Notes: generated by a model not told the origin, from the letters alone. A DNA stretch of 64,000 nt from Gammaproteobacteria bacterium (GCA_029881255.1 JAOUMY010000007.1:62001-126000); one strand, 5' to 3'. Shown: positions 1 through 9,953, numbered from the stretch's first letter. Program-made: numbers and translations.

Positions 1-1
1 T

Positions 2-940
2 TACGTTAATCACAGTATTGCCGTTGAGCCGCCACATGTCCTGCACGTGGAGGAAAGCGGAAATCCTGAGGGCATACCGGTTGTGTTTCTACACGGCGGT
101 CCTGGTTCGGGAACGGAAAGTTATCATCGACGTTTTTTCGATCCGGAAGTCTATCGAATTATATTGTTCGATCAGCGTGGCTCTGGTAAGTCTATCCCTC
201 ATGCCTCATTGGAAAACAACACCACGCAAGCACTGGTCGCGGACATGGAACATATCCGAGAGCATCTGGGCGTGGACAAATGGGTGGTGTTCGGAGGTTC
301 CTGGGGTTCAACACTGGCACTTGTCTATGCGGAAACTTATCCGCAACGGGTGTCAGGCCTGATCGTACGCGGCATATTCCTGTGTCGTCCCAAAGAAATT
401 CATTGGTTTTATCAGGAAGGGGCGAGCAAGCTGTTTCCCGATTACTGGGAAAGCTATGTCAAAGTGATTCCGCCGAAAGAGCGCGGTGAAATGGTTAAGG
501 CATTTTACAAACGACTCACGGGTAAGAATGAAATTGAGCGTATGGCTGTAGCCAAGGCCTGGTCAATTTGGGAAGGGCGTACCGCGACCTTGCTCAATCG
601 CAAAGAAGTGGTGAATCACTTCGCAGACCCTCATACGGCACTATCACTGGCGCGGATAGAGTGTCATTACTTTATGAACAACGCCTTTCTGGAAGAGGAT
701 CAGATATTGCGCGATGCGCATAAACTGAAACACATACCCGGCGTGATCGTACATGGTCGTTACGATGTGGTGTGTCCAATTGAAAACGCCTGGGATCTCC
801 ACAAGGCGTGGCCGGAAGCGGAGCTGAAAATCATTGCTGAAGCGGGTCATGCCGCGTCAGAACCAGGGATAATCGACGCCCTGGTGCAAGCGGCCAGAGA
901 CATGGCAAAGCGTTTAGGAAAAGTGAAAGAACCGAGTTAG
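2..940 (+). CDS. pip: Proline iminopeptidase, alpha/beta hydrolase (5' end cut by window)
   Basis: Peptidase family S33 enzyme that removes N-terminal proline from peptides in the cytoplasm. The reading frame is open back to base 2, and the residues before the GTG at 47 still match the family N-terminus, so the true start lies just outside the window. Visible motifs are HGGPGSG (oxyanion region), GGSWGS (nucleophile serine), the acid in GRYDVVCP and the catalytic histidine in EAGHAASEP. About 312 residues are present; the family runs about 310-320. It converges on the next gene, with a hairpin terminator between them. Confidence 0.93.
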   Translation, partial: YVNHSIAVEPPHVLHVEESGNPEGIPVVFLHGGPGSGTESYHRRFFDPEVYRIILFDQRGSGKSIPHASLENNTTQALVADMEHIREHLGVDKWVVFGGSWGSTLALVYAETYPQRVSGLIVRGIFLCRPKEIHWFYQEGASKLFPDYWESYVKVIPPKERGEMVKAFYKRLTGKNEIERMAVAKAWSIWEGRTATLLNRKEVVNHFADPHTALSLARIECHYFMNNAFLEEDQILRDAHKLKHIPGVIVHGRYDVVCPIENAWDLHKAWPEAELKIIAEAGHAASEPGIIDALVQAARDMAKRLGKVKEPS

Positions 941-953
941 AAAAAAAGAAAAT

Positions 954-981
954 GCGGGAAACAGCTGACGCCATTTCCCGC
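954..981 (-). terminator. Rho-independent terminator of the minus-strand barrel gene
   Basis: Perfect 8-bp stem, GCGGGAAA/TTTCCCGC. Read on the minus strand it is followed by a T-rich tract (complement of the A-run at 941-953). It lies just past the stop of the gene ending at 990. Confidence 0.75.
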
Positions 982-989
982 GCGATTGC

Positions 990-2099
990 TTACATCATCA
1001 TGTATTCCAGGGAGACCTGGAGTATGCCGTTAGTCTTCATTTGTGGGCCATTCAGGTACTGACGCACCGGTATAGCGTAGTCGGCATGGATATTAAAACC
1101 AGAGAACTGCTGACCAATGCCGAGTTGTACGTCAAGACGTGACCCGCCGGTATAACGTGTATTGTCCGTCATACGATCATCACGACCTTCAACACGCCCA
1201 CGGACAGTTTGCATGACCTTGGAACGAAGCTGTGTGCCCGAGGCGAAGCGATAACGCAGCCATGTGCTGAGTTCGACAACATCTCCACGATTATAGTACG
1301 CACGATTATAGCCAGTTCGTGAAATACGGTAGACCTTGGCACCGGCGGTCAAATTGTTTTCGTCACGCTCGATTTGCAAGGCAGTATGGATATCGTAAGT
1401 TCCTGTACCGGTTTGCATGATATAGGGCGCAATACCATATCCCTGCGTCATGGTATCGAAAATTCCATCCGAGTTGTCTATGCTGCCAGTGGGGAGATTA
1501 ATACCGGTCTTGATCGTAAAATCAAACCAATTGGTGCGAGCAAAGGTGTAGTTTAGAAATACCTGCGTATCGCCAACACCTCTGGTCGTCATCGGAAATT
1601 CGGTGAGAATGCCTGTTTGTGACATTTGATCGTACATGGTCATGTTGTTGTAAAGATAATTGAGCATGACTTCCCAGGACAGGCGGCTGGTTTGGTTATA
1701 CATCAACATCAACATATGCATGTCCATGATCATGTTTTTGCCTGAGTTGGTTATAGGCTGAGCCCCGTTGAGATAAGTACGGTCTTTTGTATAAAGAGGC
1801 GAATTGTTCAAGATCGCTGTCGGATCAAGGAAATTGTTTCCATCCAACATGTCTCTTTGAAACATGCGTTCGTAGGAATAGGCAAACATCCAGGCGCCAG
1901 CATGATATTTGTGGCTACTGTCGGAGCTGTCAGTGGCTTTATCGCCCATATGTTCGCTGTGATCCATATTTGTTGCTGGTAAGCGAAGCGGGGAATGATC
2001 CATTTCCTGAGCCTGAACCAGGGAAAACGCGGTTGTTAACCAGATTAAAACCAGAATGGTCGATAAACGACCCGTAAATTGAATGGGTGCTATTTTCAT
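990..2099 (-). CDS. Exported Met/His-rich protein, probable outer-membrane beta-barrel
   Basis: About 369 residues. A signal peptide (roughly residues 1-30, ending LVQA) is followed by a His/Met-rich segment (NMDHSEHM) and a long body of alternating aromatic/polar stretches typical of outer-membrane barrels of the 'transporter'/phenol-degradation MetA type. One segment is very Met-rich (MIMDMHMLMLMY). The ATG at 2099 is chosen over the upstream start at 2141 because a strong Shine-Dalgarno GGGAGG lies 5-6 bases before it. Divergent from a cytochrome c. The Met/His clusters suggest copper or another soft metal, but this is inference and the substrate is unknown. Confidence 0.6.
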   Translation of the reverse strand: MKIAPIQFTGRLSTILVLIWLTTAFSLVQAQEMDHSPLRLPATNMDHSEHMGDKATDSSDSSHKYHAGAWMFAYSYERMFQRDMLDGNNFLDPTAILNNSPLYTKDRTYLNGAQPITNSGKNMIMDMHMLMLMYNQTSRLSWEVMLNYLYNNMTMYDQMSQTGILTEFPMTTRGVGDTQVFLNYTFARTNWFDFTIKTGINLPTGSIDNSDGIFDTMTQGYGIAPYIMQTGTGTYDIHTALQIERDENNLTAGAKVYRISRTGYNRAYYNRGDVVELSTWLRYRFASGTQLRSKVMQTVRGRVEGRDDRMTDNTRYTGGSRLDVQLGIGQQFSGFNIHADYAIPVRQYLNGPQMKTNGILQVSLEYMMM

Positions 2100-2221
2100 A
2101 CTACCTCCCCCACAATGTATCTTATTGTTTTTTTTAAACAATACTCTAAATTCGCTGTATACTGCTTGTTGTCCGGCGAATTACGCAATAAACATAACCG
2201 CATGAAGATAAACCCTCCTTA

Positions 2222-2238
2222 AATCATTGACAATGATT
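2222..2238. promoter_or_regulatory. Perfect 7-3-7 palindrome, candidate operator
   Basis: AATCATT GAC AATGATT is a perfect inverted repeat between two divergent genes (barrel protein and cytochrome c). AT-rich palindromes of this size suit a dimeric metalloregulator or similar factor. The regulator is not identified. Confidence 0.45.
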
Positions 2239-2344
2239 ATTTTTTGTCCGATTTAGGGGGGGTGCTTAATTAGCTTGGAAATCAAAAACATATGAAATTA
2301 TTACGAATTAGCCATTGTTTCTCGTGTAAAGGATTAAATTGAGT

Positions 2345-2719
2345 ATGAACAAAGCGATGCGTTGGATGTTGATAGGGTTAAGTGGCTTGCTGATGGCGTC
2401 CTGCGGTCTGGAAGACGATACCCGAGAGAAAGTGGCCAAGCGCTCGGAATCGGCAGGGGTTACAACCATTGCTTATATAAATGGTTGCGCCGAATGTCAT
2501 GCCATTGGTTCATCGATAGAGGGTCCATCCTGGAAACACGTGGCCGAACATTATAAGAACCGTCCGGACGCCAAGCCCTATCTTATTGAGCGCATCAAAC
2601 ATGGTGGCGAACCCAACTGGGCCAGGATCACTGGCGGTGCGGAGATGCATGCCTACGGAAATCGCGTCTCAGACGAACATCTCAATCGCCTCGTAGACTA
2701 TATTTTGTCCGCGAAATAG
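2345..2719 (+). CDS. Small c-type cytochrome, lipoprotein
   Basis: About 124 residues. The N-terminus has a charged start, a hydrophobic stretch and a lipobox-like LLMASC, so the mature protein should be lipid-anchored in the envelope. A single heme site CAECH is present; the likely axial methionine is in GAEMHAYG near the C-terminus, followed by an amphipathic helix (HLNRLVDYIL) typical of class I cytochrome c. The ATG at 2345 is preferred to the TTG at 2339 because AAAGGA sits about 11 bases upstream. It probably carries electrons in the periplasm; the partner is unknown. Confidence 0.8.
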   Translation: MNKAMRWMLIGLSGLLMASCGLEDDTREKVAKRSESAGVTTIAYINGCAECHAIGSSIEGPSWKHVAEHYKNRPDAKPYLIERIKHGGEPNWARITGGAEMHAYGNRVSDEHLNRLVDYILSAK

Positions 2720-2826
2720 CAGCGACTGGCAAATACTTTTCGAACCTATAGGGTGTGGTGTTGTGGGGATCAAATCTGCCCGACTAAGCTGAGTCTGGAG
2801 CTTTTGTTCCAGCCAATATGATGAGC

Positions 2827-4155
2827 TTACTTTGAGGACGGTAAGTCGATTATTTTACCGTACAGGTCATGCTCATCTGCAGACACGATTTCCACTTCGA
2901 TGATATCGCCAATCTCAACATCGGCATCGTCGTCGATGATGACATTGCCGTCGATTTCCGGTGCGTCGTATTTACTGCGGGCGATGATGAGATTGTCCTC
3001 AAAATCGTCGATCATCACCGGCATACGCGCGCCGATTTTGTCATAAAGTTTGTCACCGCTGACCATGGCCTGTACTTCCATAAAGCGTTCGAGGCGATCT
3101 TCTTTCTCTTCCTCGTGCACTTGTCCGGGCAGTTCATTTGCCGCCGCGCCATCGACGTTGGAATAAGTGAATGCACCGGCGCGATCGATTTTCGCCTCTT
3201 GCAGAAAATCCAAAAGCATTTGGAAATCTTCTTCCGTTTCGCCGGGAAAACCGACGATAAAGGTACTGCGCAAGGCGATATCCGGACAAATTGCCCGCCA
3301 CTGTTCGATACGTTTCAAGACTTTTTCCGCATGGGCAGGTCGTTTCATCGCCTTGAGTATTGACGGACTGGCGTGCTGAAACGGGATATCGAGATAGGGC
3401 AGTATTTTGCCCTCGGCCATTAGAGGTATGACTTCATCGACATGTGGATAGGGATAGACATAGTGCATGCGTACCCATATTCCAAGTTCACCCAGTGCGG
3501 TAGCCAATTCAGTAAAACGGGTCTTTACCGGGCGCCCGCCCCAGAAACCGGTACGGTATTTCACGTCGACACCATAGGCACTGGTGTCCTGGGAAATCAC
3601 CAATAATTCTTTCACGCCTGCGCGTACCAAATGTTCGGCTTCCTGTAACACATCACCAATCGGGCGACTGACCAGATCACCACGCAGACTCGGAATAATG
3701 CAAAAGCTACAGCGATGATTACAGCCTTCGGAAATCTTTAAATAGGCATAGTGTTGCGGCGTGAGCTTCACCCCTTGAGGGGGGATAAGACTGGTATACG
3801 GATTGTGTTGCGGGGGCAGATGTTTGTGTACCGCCTGCATCACCTCGGGCGTGGAATGTGGACCGGTCACTGCCAATACATTGGGAAAGTTATCCAGTAT
3901 TACATTGTCTTTTGCACCCAGACAGCCGGTCACGATTACCTTGCCGTTTTCGTTCAGCGCTTCGTTAATGGCTTGCAGCGACTCCTCTTTGGCCGCATCG
4001 ATAAAGCCGCAGGTATTGACTACGACCAGGTCAGCATCATTGTATTCCGGGCTGATCTCATAGCCCTCGGCGCGTAACTGGGTGATGATTTGCTCTGAAT
4101 CGACCAGGGCCTTGGGGCAACCCAGGGAGACAATACCGACTTTACGGGTGGACAT
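2827..4155 (-). CDS. rimO: Ribosomal protein S12 methylthiotransferase
   Basis: Radical-SAM enzyme that adds a methylthio group to an Asp of ribosomal protein S12. 442 residues, normal family length. The N-terminal MTTase domain carries the three cluster cysteines C13 ([11 protein letters not shown]), C49 (NTCGFID) and C78 (TGCLG). The radical-SAM CxxxCxxC is at residues 145-152 (CNHRCSFC), and a C-terminal TRAM domain is present. The SLGCPK and [10 protein letters not shown] motifs separate RimO from MiaB. Confidence 0.96.
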   Translation of the reverse strand: MSTRKVGIVSLGCPKALVDSEQIITQLRAEGYEISPEYNDADLVVVNTCGFIDAAKEESLQAINEALNENGKVIVTGCLGAKDNVILDNFPNVLAVTGPHSTPEVMQAVHKHLPPQHNPYTSLIPPQGVKLTPQHYAYLKISEGCNHRCSFCIIPSLRGDLVSRPIGDVLQEAEHLVRAGVKELLVISQDTSAYGVDVKYRTGFWGGRPVKTRFTELATALGELGIWVRMHYVYPYPHVDEVIPLMAEGKILPYLDIPFQHASPSILKAMKRPAHAEKVLKRIEQWRAICPDIALRSTFIVGFPGETEEDFQMLLDFLQEAKIDRAGAFTYSNVDGAAANELPGQVHEEEKEDRLERFMEVQAMVSGDKLYDKIGARMPVMIDDFEDNLIIARSKYDAPEIDGNVIIDDDADVEIGDIIEVEIVSADEHDLYGKIIDLPSSK

Positions 4156-4197
4156 AGAGGTGTACTCAAAAAAGAGCGGATTCTACCACAGCTATGA

Positions 4198-4905
4198 CTA
4201 AGCCCGCCGTATCGGATGGAAAAACGTGACGTGGGAGTACTTAAAAAACGGGATCAAGGCCATGCCGACGAGAAAACCGCCGATATGCGCATACCAAGCG
4301 ACACCGCCGCCCTCATCACCGCTCATGGCACTATTAATGAACTGCAACAAAAACCAGAATCCAATGACGACGCCGGCCGGTAAACGCATGGTATGAAAAT
4401 AAAAGCCGAGCGGTATTACGACTAGTATTCGCGCATGCGGATAGATTAATAAATAGGCGCCTAACACTCCGGAGATAGCCCCGCTCGCACCGACCATGGG
4501 AATCTCAGACGCAGTATTGGTGAGCGCATGCGCGAGAAATGCGCCGAGACCACAAAGTATATAAAACACGACAAAGCGCACATGTCCCATGCAGTCCTCG
4601 ACGTTATTGCCGTATATCCACAGATACAACATATTGCCGATTAAGTGCATCCAGCCACCGTGCATAAACATCGACGTCACCATCGTCGCCCACGAAGGGA
4701 CGATCTGTAACTCGGGTGGTAATAACTTATTCTCGAAAATAGTCGCCGGGACAGCGCCGAGCATATAGATGGCTTTTTGCATCTCTTCGCCATAGCTGAT
4801 CTCCCAGAAAAACACCAATACGCAGGCGATGATAAAGCCAATGGTGAGATACGGAAAAATTTGGGTTGGATTGTCGTCGTGGAGTGGGATCATTGATGTT
4901 CTCAT
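4198..4905 (-). CDS. Rhomboid family intramembrane serine protease
   Basis: About 235 residues with six or more hydrophobic segments. The catalytic serine is in GASGAISG and the partner histidine in HIGGFLVG. GGWMHLIGNMLYL is the conserved TM2 region of rhomboids. Three in-frame ATGs cluster at 4920, 4905 and 4893; 4905 has AAAGGA at close spacing and is chosen. The much longer reading frame back to 5082 lacks family similarity in the extension. It cleaves membrane proteins inside the bilayer; the substrate cannot be inferred. Confidence 0.9.
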   Translation of the reverse strand: MRTSMIPLHDDNPTQIFPYLTIGFIIACVLVFFWEISYGEEMQKAIYMLGAVPATIFENKLLPPELQIVPSWATMVTSMFMHGGWMHLIGNMLYLWIYGNNVEDCMGHVRFVVFYILCGLGAFLAHALTNTASEIPMVGASGAISGVLGAYLLIYPHARILVVIPLGFYFHTMRLPAGVVIGFWFLLQFINSAMSGDEGGGVAWYAHIGGFLVGMALIPFFKYSHVTFFHPIRRA

Positions 4906-5096
4906 TGTTCCTTTTGGCATAACTATACCAGAGGAGTGTGGTGAGAGCGCAGCGTATTGATGTCGTGCTGGAAAGTGAAGCCGATGGTTTTTTTTGCGTT
5001 TAAATCTAATTTCTTTGCGTACGGCAGACGTAATTGAAACCTTTCCCCAATTCGCGTAGCGTTTACCCCCTCTGCTGTGCATAGAAAGGACGAAGC

Positions 5097-5885
5097 ATGA
5101 CCTCCTGGGGGAAAATCATCGGCGCCATACTCGGCTATATGGTTTGGGGATTTTTTGGCGCACTCATGGGATTGATTATCGGACACTGGTTTGACCGAGG
5201 ACTGCAACGGGCGCGTGGTTATGCTATCCCCGGCGCAGCCGATCCCCATCATGTGCAGGAGATATTTTTCAAGACATCGTTTCAGGTCATGGGGCATCTG
5301 GCCAAAGCAGACGGGCGAGTATCGGAAGCCGAAATTGCCATGGCCAATCAGGTAATGCAGCAGATGCGTCTTGATGAGACGCAACAAGTCCGCGCACGAG
5401 AATTCTTCCGCGAGGGTAAGGCCGATGACTACGATCTCGACTTCGCCCTTGATCAGCTCAAATATGTTATTTGGCGTCGCAGCAATCTAATCGCCATGTT
5501 TCTCGAAATCCAGATCGCCACGGCCCTGGCCGATGGCAAAATCGAGGAATCCGAACGCGATATTCTTACCAAGATCGGTTTGCGACTTGGACTGTCGCCA
5601 TTTGAAATCAATCGTATTCTGAAAATGGTCGAAGCCCAGCAACACTATGGCAGGGGGCAGGACCGCTCCGCCCCAAGTATCGACGATGCCTACCAGGTGT
5701 TGGGTGTAGACAAAGAGGCCAGCGACGGCGAAGTAAAGCGCGCCTATCGCAAGCTTATTAATCAGCATCACCCGGATAAACTTGTCTCCAAAGGCCTGCC
5801 CGAAGAGATGATGGAGATGGCTAAGGAGAAAACCCAGGAGATCCAGAAGGCTTACGAACAGGTCATGAAGACGCGGGGAAAGTGA
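5097..5885 (+). CDS. djlA: Co-chaperone DjlA (membrane-anchored DnaJ-like protein)
   Basis: 262 residues: an N-terminal hydrophobic anchor with many glycines (GAILGYMVWGFFGALMG), a central helical TerB-like domain (about 60-190) and a C-terminal J domain (about 195-262) with the HPD tripeptide in NQHHPDKL. This is the DjlA order. It should stimulate the ATPase of DnaK at the inner membrane. Confidence 0.95.
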   Translation: MTSWGKIIGAILGYMVWGFFGALMGLIIGHWFDRGLQRARGYAIPGAADPHHVQEIFFKTSFQVMGHLAKADGRVSEAEIAMANQVMQQMRLDETQQVRAREFFREGKADDYDLDFALDQLKYVIWRRSNLIAMFLEIQIATALADGKIEESERDILTKIGLRLGLSPFEINRILKMVEAQQHYGRGQDRSAPSIDDAYQVLGVDKEASDGEVKRAYRKLINQHHPDKLVSKGLPEEMMEMAKEKTQEIQKAYEQVMKTRGK

Positions 5886-6520
5886 CAGTTTATTGATTCG
5901 ACATCTGTAGTCAAACCACAACAAAATTGAAAAATCCGTATATCAATTTATTCTATTCCTTGAATGTGCCCTTCTTAACATCTATAACTAAATGAAACTA
6001 AAGGCTGTATAGCAAAACGATTGCGCAGCCTTCATGTCAAAATAGCCAGAATACATCTCCTGTGGGCAGGGCGGGCACGGAGTTTGCCTACTTCCAACAA
6101 CGTCAGATTTTGTCGACTTTTTGTCAGGAAGAACTGGGGACCTGTTGCAAGTGAAGGAAAACTGTAGGGAGGCACATATACAGGGATGGCCTGAGGGGCA
6201 TTCTTGTCGTCATTGGTATTTAATGCCAGTCCTAACTAACCAGCAGAATTTCAAACACCTTTTAGATTGAAAACAGGGAGAGGTTGTGCAAATATTTGTT
6301 GGGAATTTGTGACCAAAGTCAAAGATAGCAAATACTTACCTAAAGTATTCTAGGCCCTGGGTCGATCAATAGCGCGACATAGTTTTACCGGGGGATTTGA
6401 AACGAGGGGTTTCCGGGGAATAAGAATGAAGCGGGAAATGGAGTTTCACACAGATAACGAATTTAGGATTGTTTTCTAAGTTAGCTATTTACATTACGTA
6501 GTCCATAAAAGGAGAGTGCA
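5886..6520. other. 635-base intergenic region, no gene seen
   Basis: No coding frame with a ribosome binding site was found between djlA and the large lipoprotein gene. The region holds a palindrome at 6331-6349 and an unusual G-rich stretch near 6385-6440. I looked for c-di-GMP (GEMM) riboswitch signatures and saw none. It may be a long promoter or leader. Confidence 0.5.
6331..6349. promoter_or_regulatory. Perfect 7-5-7 palindrome upstream of the lipoprotein gene
   Basis: AATACTT ACCTA AAGTATT, about 170 bases before the ATG at 6521. Candidate binding site for a dimeric regulator. Confidence 0.35.
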
Positions 6521-8341
6521 ATGCAAAAATTTGCAAAAACGAGAATCGCCGCGCTGGCAACGCTAGTGCTTAGCGGCGGTATGTTGGTGGGTTGTGGTGA
6601 TGACGTTCAGGTGCCTAAGGCTAGTGCGACTGATAGCGTTATCGTCAATCCTGTGGCGACCGTTACTGGTCAAGTCACAGATGCAATGACTAATCAAGGC
6701 GTAGCTGGTGTAAGAGTTATCCTTGAAGGAGTCAACATGAGTGCTACCACGGATAGTCGTGGTTATTACAAGATTGAGGGTGTTCCTGCTTCTCAAGGCG
6801 TTAATGGTGCCGGTGGTACCACGTATGACGTAACATTGGATGGCAGCGGTGCGACTGGATACCCTGGTATTGTACCGCAAGGCCCTTCTATTACCGTTAG
6901 GGCTTCTGCTTCTAATGGTGGTGCTGTTGGCGAAACAGGGTTGGTAGTTGCTGGCCAAGATTTTCAAATTGGTCAAGCAATCGTTTCCATCACTGGTAAT
7001 GTCTACGATGAAGACAACGTTACGGTCTACGCGGGTACCGATACGATTTCAGTAGAACTGTACAAGAACGGTGTTCTTTCAGAAATTAAATCGGTATCAC
7101 CAGGTAGCAAATTCAGCTTTACTAAAGTTGAAATGCTAGGCGGCGGTCAATATGACTTGGTTGCCAAGACCAAGACGATGATGGGTGGTTTGACTATCCA
7201 GGCTGCACACATTCAGGAAAAGCGCGATTATGACACCGATACAGGTGGTCATCTCGCGCTGCAAATGTCTATCAAGAACGTTGCGCCTGATATCGCAAAA
7301 GTCTTCCCACCAAATGGCCATGACTTTGGTTCGACCGACACAGTTACTGTAACTCTACACTTCAGTGAACCTATGGGTGCTGATGCCGCTAGTTACCGCG
7401 ATTCTACCTCAGTTGGCGGCGCCTTGTATGAAGACATTATCGTTACTTACGATGGTCCAAAAGCAGGTGAGATTTCCAAGACTTTGACTTGGAATACTGC
7501 AGACTATTCAGAGTTAGCGGTAACGATTGACAGTGCAGCTCCTGGCCGCATGTACACCATCGACTATGCTGGCCTCCACGGAAACCTGGAAGATGAATAC
7601 GAAAATACATTAGACCTGACTGGTAGTGCTACCGCAGCAACCTATACGGTTGCATATGGTGACACGGCTCCCACTGCACCTACAACTGTTGCCGTCGTTG
7701 ACGATATTTCTGCCGCTGACAGTAATTCATTGGGCGCAGGTGTCGGTATAGATTTGTATTGGACTAGAGTCGATGGTGCTAATAGCTATAAGGTATTTAG
7801 AACAGCAAGCGTTGATGGAGTTGACCACACTGTTCAGGTCACCACAGTGGTTGGTGCTAATACTTTCCACGACACTCTAGTAGATGCTACCGCTCATAAC
7901 GGTGTTGACGTACTGGTTGATGACGACAACAATGCCGTAAGTTACAAGTGGAGTGTAATGTCTGTAAACGGTGATGGTCTTGTCAGTGCTATGTCTGGCG
8001 ATTCAAACAAGACGTTAGCGGATGTAACTGCACCAGCGAGCATCACTGCAACATGTATACTTAACGCATCCGGCTACGGTGGTTCGGTGATTAGAATTTC
8101 ATTCGCTGAGCCTGTAGTTCAAGCGGCAGCAGAAACATTTGCTAACTACACAGGTTTACCAAGCGGTCAGAAATATTTGGAGTATGATATCGTCAACGCA
8201 CGGGTAGATATTGGGTACGATGACGCAACGGCTCCTGTTTGTACCGTAGGTGGTGGTGACGACAACGTGACTGCCGGCGTAGCTATAACCGACGTCGCAG
8301 GTAATGCACCAGGTGCTGGCTTGGCCGCACCAGCGTTCTAA
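6521..8341 (+). CDS. Large lipoprotein with carboxypeptidase-regulatory-like and Ig/FN3-like domains
   Basis: 606 residues. The signal peptide ends in a lipobox (GGMLVGCGDD), so the mature N-terminal Cys is probably lipidated. Residues about 48-130 form a carboxypeptidase-regulatory-like beta-sandwich (VTGQVTDAM, GVAGVRVILEG, DSRGYYKIEGVP), possibly repeated at 155-235. A bacterial Ig-like part (about 255-370; VFPPNGHDFG, HFSEPMG) and a fibronectin-III-like part follow. RBS AGGAGAG precedes the ATG. No enzymatic motif. Likely a surface or periplasmic adhesion or scaffold protein. Confidence 0.7.
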   Translation: MQKFAKTRIAALATLVLSGGMLVGCGDDVQVPKASATDSVIVNPVATVTGQVTDAMTNQGVAGVRVILEGVNMSATTDSRGYYKIEGVPASQGVNGAGGTTYDVTLDGSGATGYPGIVPQGPSITVRASASNGGAVGETGLVVAGQDFQIGQAIVSITGNVYDEDNVTVYAGTDTISVELYKNGVLSEIKSVSPGSKFSFTKVEMLGGGQYDLVAKTKTMMGGLTIQAAHIQEKRDYDTDTGGHLALQMSIKNVAPDIAKVFPPNGHDFGSTDTVTVTLHFSEPMGADAASYRDSTSVGGALYEDIIVTYDGPKAGEISKTLTWNTADYSELAVTIDSAAPGRMYTIDYAGLHGNLEDEYENTLDLTGSATAATYTVAYGDTAPTAPTTVAVVDDISAADSNSLGAGVGIDLYWTRVDGANSYKVFRTASVDGVDHTVQVTTVVGANTFHDTLVDATAHNGVDVLVDDDNNAVSYKWSVMSVNGDGLVSAMSGDSNKTLADVTAPASITATCILNASGYGGSVIRISFAEPVVQAAAETFANYTGLPSGQKYLEYDIVNARVDIGYDDATAPVCTVGGGDDNVTAGVAITDVAGNAPGAGLAAPAF

Positions 8342-8373
8342 ACCTAGTTTCTATAGCTGGTTAACGAGATATA

Positions 8374-8402
8374 AACGGCGGGCTTTGCCCGCCGTTTTTT
8401 TT
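8374..8402 (+). terminator. Rho-independent terminator
   Basis: GC-rich stem AAACGGCGGGC/GCCCGCCGTTT followed by a run of Ts, 33 bases after the lipoprotein stop. Confidence 0.9.
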
Positions 8403-8461
8403 ATAGATAACGCTCTATTATCGTGTTACGGTAATTCTCACTGCACGAACTCGGTACATCA

Positions 8462-9706
8462 ATGATACGTTCAATCTTTTTAATTCTCGTCTCAGTTGTT
8501 TCCCTATCCAGTTGCTCTTTCTTTTCCAAAAACTGGACCTTCATCGTCTATCTCGACGGAGACAACGATCTCGCGCCATATAATCTTCAAGACCTCGAAG
8601 AGATGAAGACAGGCATACAAGTGGACAATATCCGTGTACTCGTGCAATTCGATCAACCCGATGGCGTCACCGCCAAGCGTTATGAAATCACCGAGAAAGG
8701 AATGACCGAGTTAGAGGACATCGGCGAAGTCAATATGGCCGATGAACAAACTCTCACCGATTTTCTGGTGTGGGCAAAAGGAAGATTGAACAAGCCGGAT
8801 CATACCATTTTGATTTTGTCCGATCATGGCAATGGTTGGGATCAGACTATCGGTCCATCGCCAGCGGAAAAAGTTGGTCCACGATCTTTGTTTAATGACT
8901 GGGACAACGGCGTAATCAAAATGGCAATGCACAATCATCGCGTGCGTACCGCTATCGAAGCCTCTGGCATCAATATCAATGTTCTCGGCCTGGATGCCAG
9001 CATCATGGGTACTATCGAGGCTATCTATGAATTTTCCGATTTGGCGGAAGTCGTCATCTCTTCGCAAGAAGTGGGATACCAAATCGGCTGGGACTACACC
9101 AATGTCTTTGCGCGCTTATCAAAAGATCCGAAGATGAGCATAGACGAATTCTCTTCGATAGTCGTCGACAGCTATCGTCGCCAATTTGAAGAAGTGCTTT
9201 ATCCATCAGGCATCGAAACCAACGACAAGCTCTACACACTTGCCGCGCATCGCAGCGAAGGTGTCAAAGCGCTGGCAACCGCATTAGGTGACTTTGCGTC
9301 CAGCACCAAAGCGGCGCTGGCAGATACAGCGAATAATGCAGAACTCATCACCGCACTGCAAACCGCGCGCGAAAATGCACAGCATATCGATTTTTATAAC
9401 CAGCCACGGGTCTATGTCGATATCAAAGATTTCTTTGCCAAATACGATAACACCAGCAATATTCCGGCACTGTTAGATCAAGCGACAATTGCGAGCTACC
9501 ACGGCGCAGACCGACCAGACGCAAACGGGCTATCCGTAGTGTTTTTCAAACTACGCAGTGACGGCTCGAACAACACCTATGACGTGAATTATAAAAACTG
9601 GGATGCAGACACAGCGACGGGTAACAAAGGACGCTTCATTAATGAATTTGAGTGGGACGAAATGCTCTATCTATACAATTCTCAGTCATACCCGACGTTG
9701 TTCTAA
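8462..9706 (+). CDS. Clostripain-like (peptidase C11) protein with Ser at the catalytic Cys position
   Basis: 414 residues with a hydrophobic, lipobox-like N-terminus (SLSSCSFF). The clostripain fold is shown by WTFIVYLDGDNDL, the catalytic-His block ILSDHGNGW (His about 122) and LGLDASIMG. In active C11 enzymes the last block is DACxMG; here the codon at 8999-9001 is AGC (Ser180). The remaining conserved parts (SSQEVGYQIGWDY) are intact, so this is either a pseudoenzyme or a Ser-variant. It follows the large lipoprotein gene after a terminator, so it is probably transcribed separately. Confidence 0.8.
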   Translation: MIRSIFLILVSVVSLSSCSFFSKNWTFIVYLDGDNDLAPYNLQDLEEMKTGIQVDNIRVLVQFDQPDGVTAKRYEITEKGMTELEDIGEVNMADEQTLTDFLVWAKGRLNKPDHTILILSDHGNGWDQTIGPSPAEKVGPRSLFNDWDNGVIKMAMHNHRVRTAIEASGININVLGLDASIMGTIEAIYEFSDLAEVVISSQEVGYQIGWDYTNVFARLSKDPKMSIDEFSSIVVDSYRRQFEEVLYPSGIETNDKLYTLAAHRSEGVKALATALGDFASSTKAALADTANNAELITALQTARENAQHIDFYNQPRVYVDIKDFFAKYDNTSNIPALLDQATIASYHGADRPDANGLSVVFFKLRSDGSNNTYDVNYKNWDADTATGNKGRFINEFEWDEMLYLYNSQSYPTLF

Positions 9707-9953
9707 AAGCCGTTCTGGTGAATTGTGAACGTTATTTGATTCCAGTGGGTCGCACTTTTTCTCTCCAGCATATGTGGCAACTTTTCGCTGGTAAGCTAAT
9801 GTTGTCTGGTTTCTATACACCATATTCATACAGTGCATAGTCAATTGCACGGAAAGCATGTCTGCAATGAGTGGCATAGGAATTCTTTGTTCCCAGGCAA
9901 ACAAGATCAAATAGCTGTGATGACGGTAAAAGGGAAATACATGTGAAGAAAGA

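Noticed and set aside
4906-5387. N-terminal extension of the rhomboid gene and a 154-codon minus-strand frame overlapping djlA
   Set aside because: The extension has no rhomboid similarity, and the other frame is antisense to djlA.
6000-6300. c-di-GMP (GEMM) riboswitch before the lipoprotein gene
   Set aside because: The conserved GEMM core was not found.
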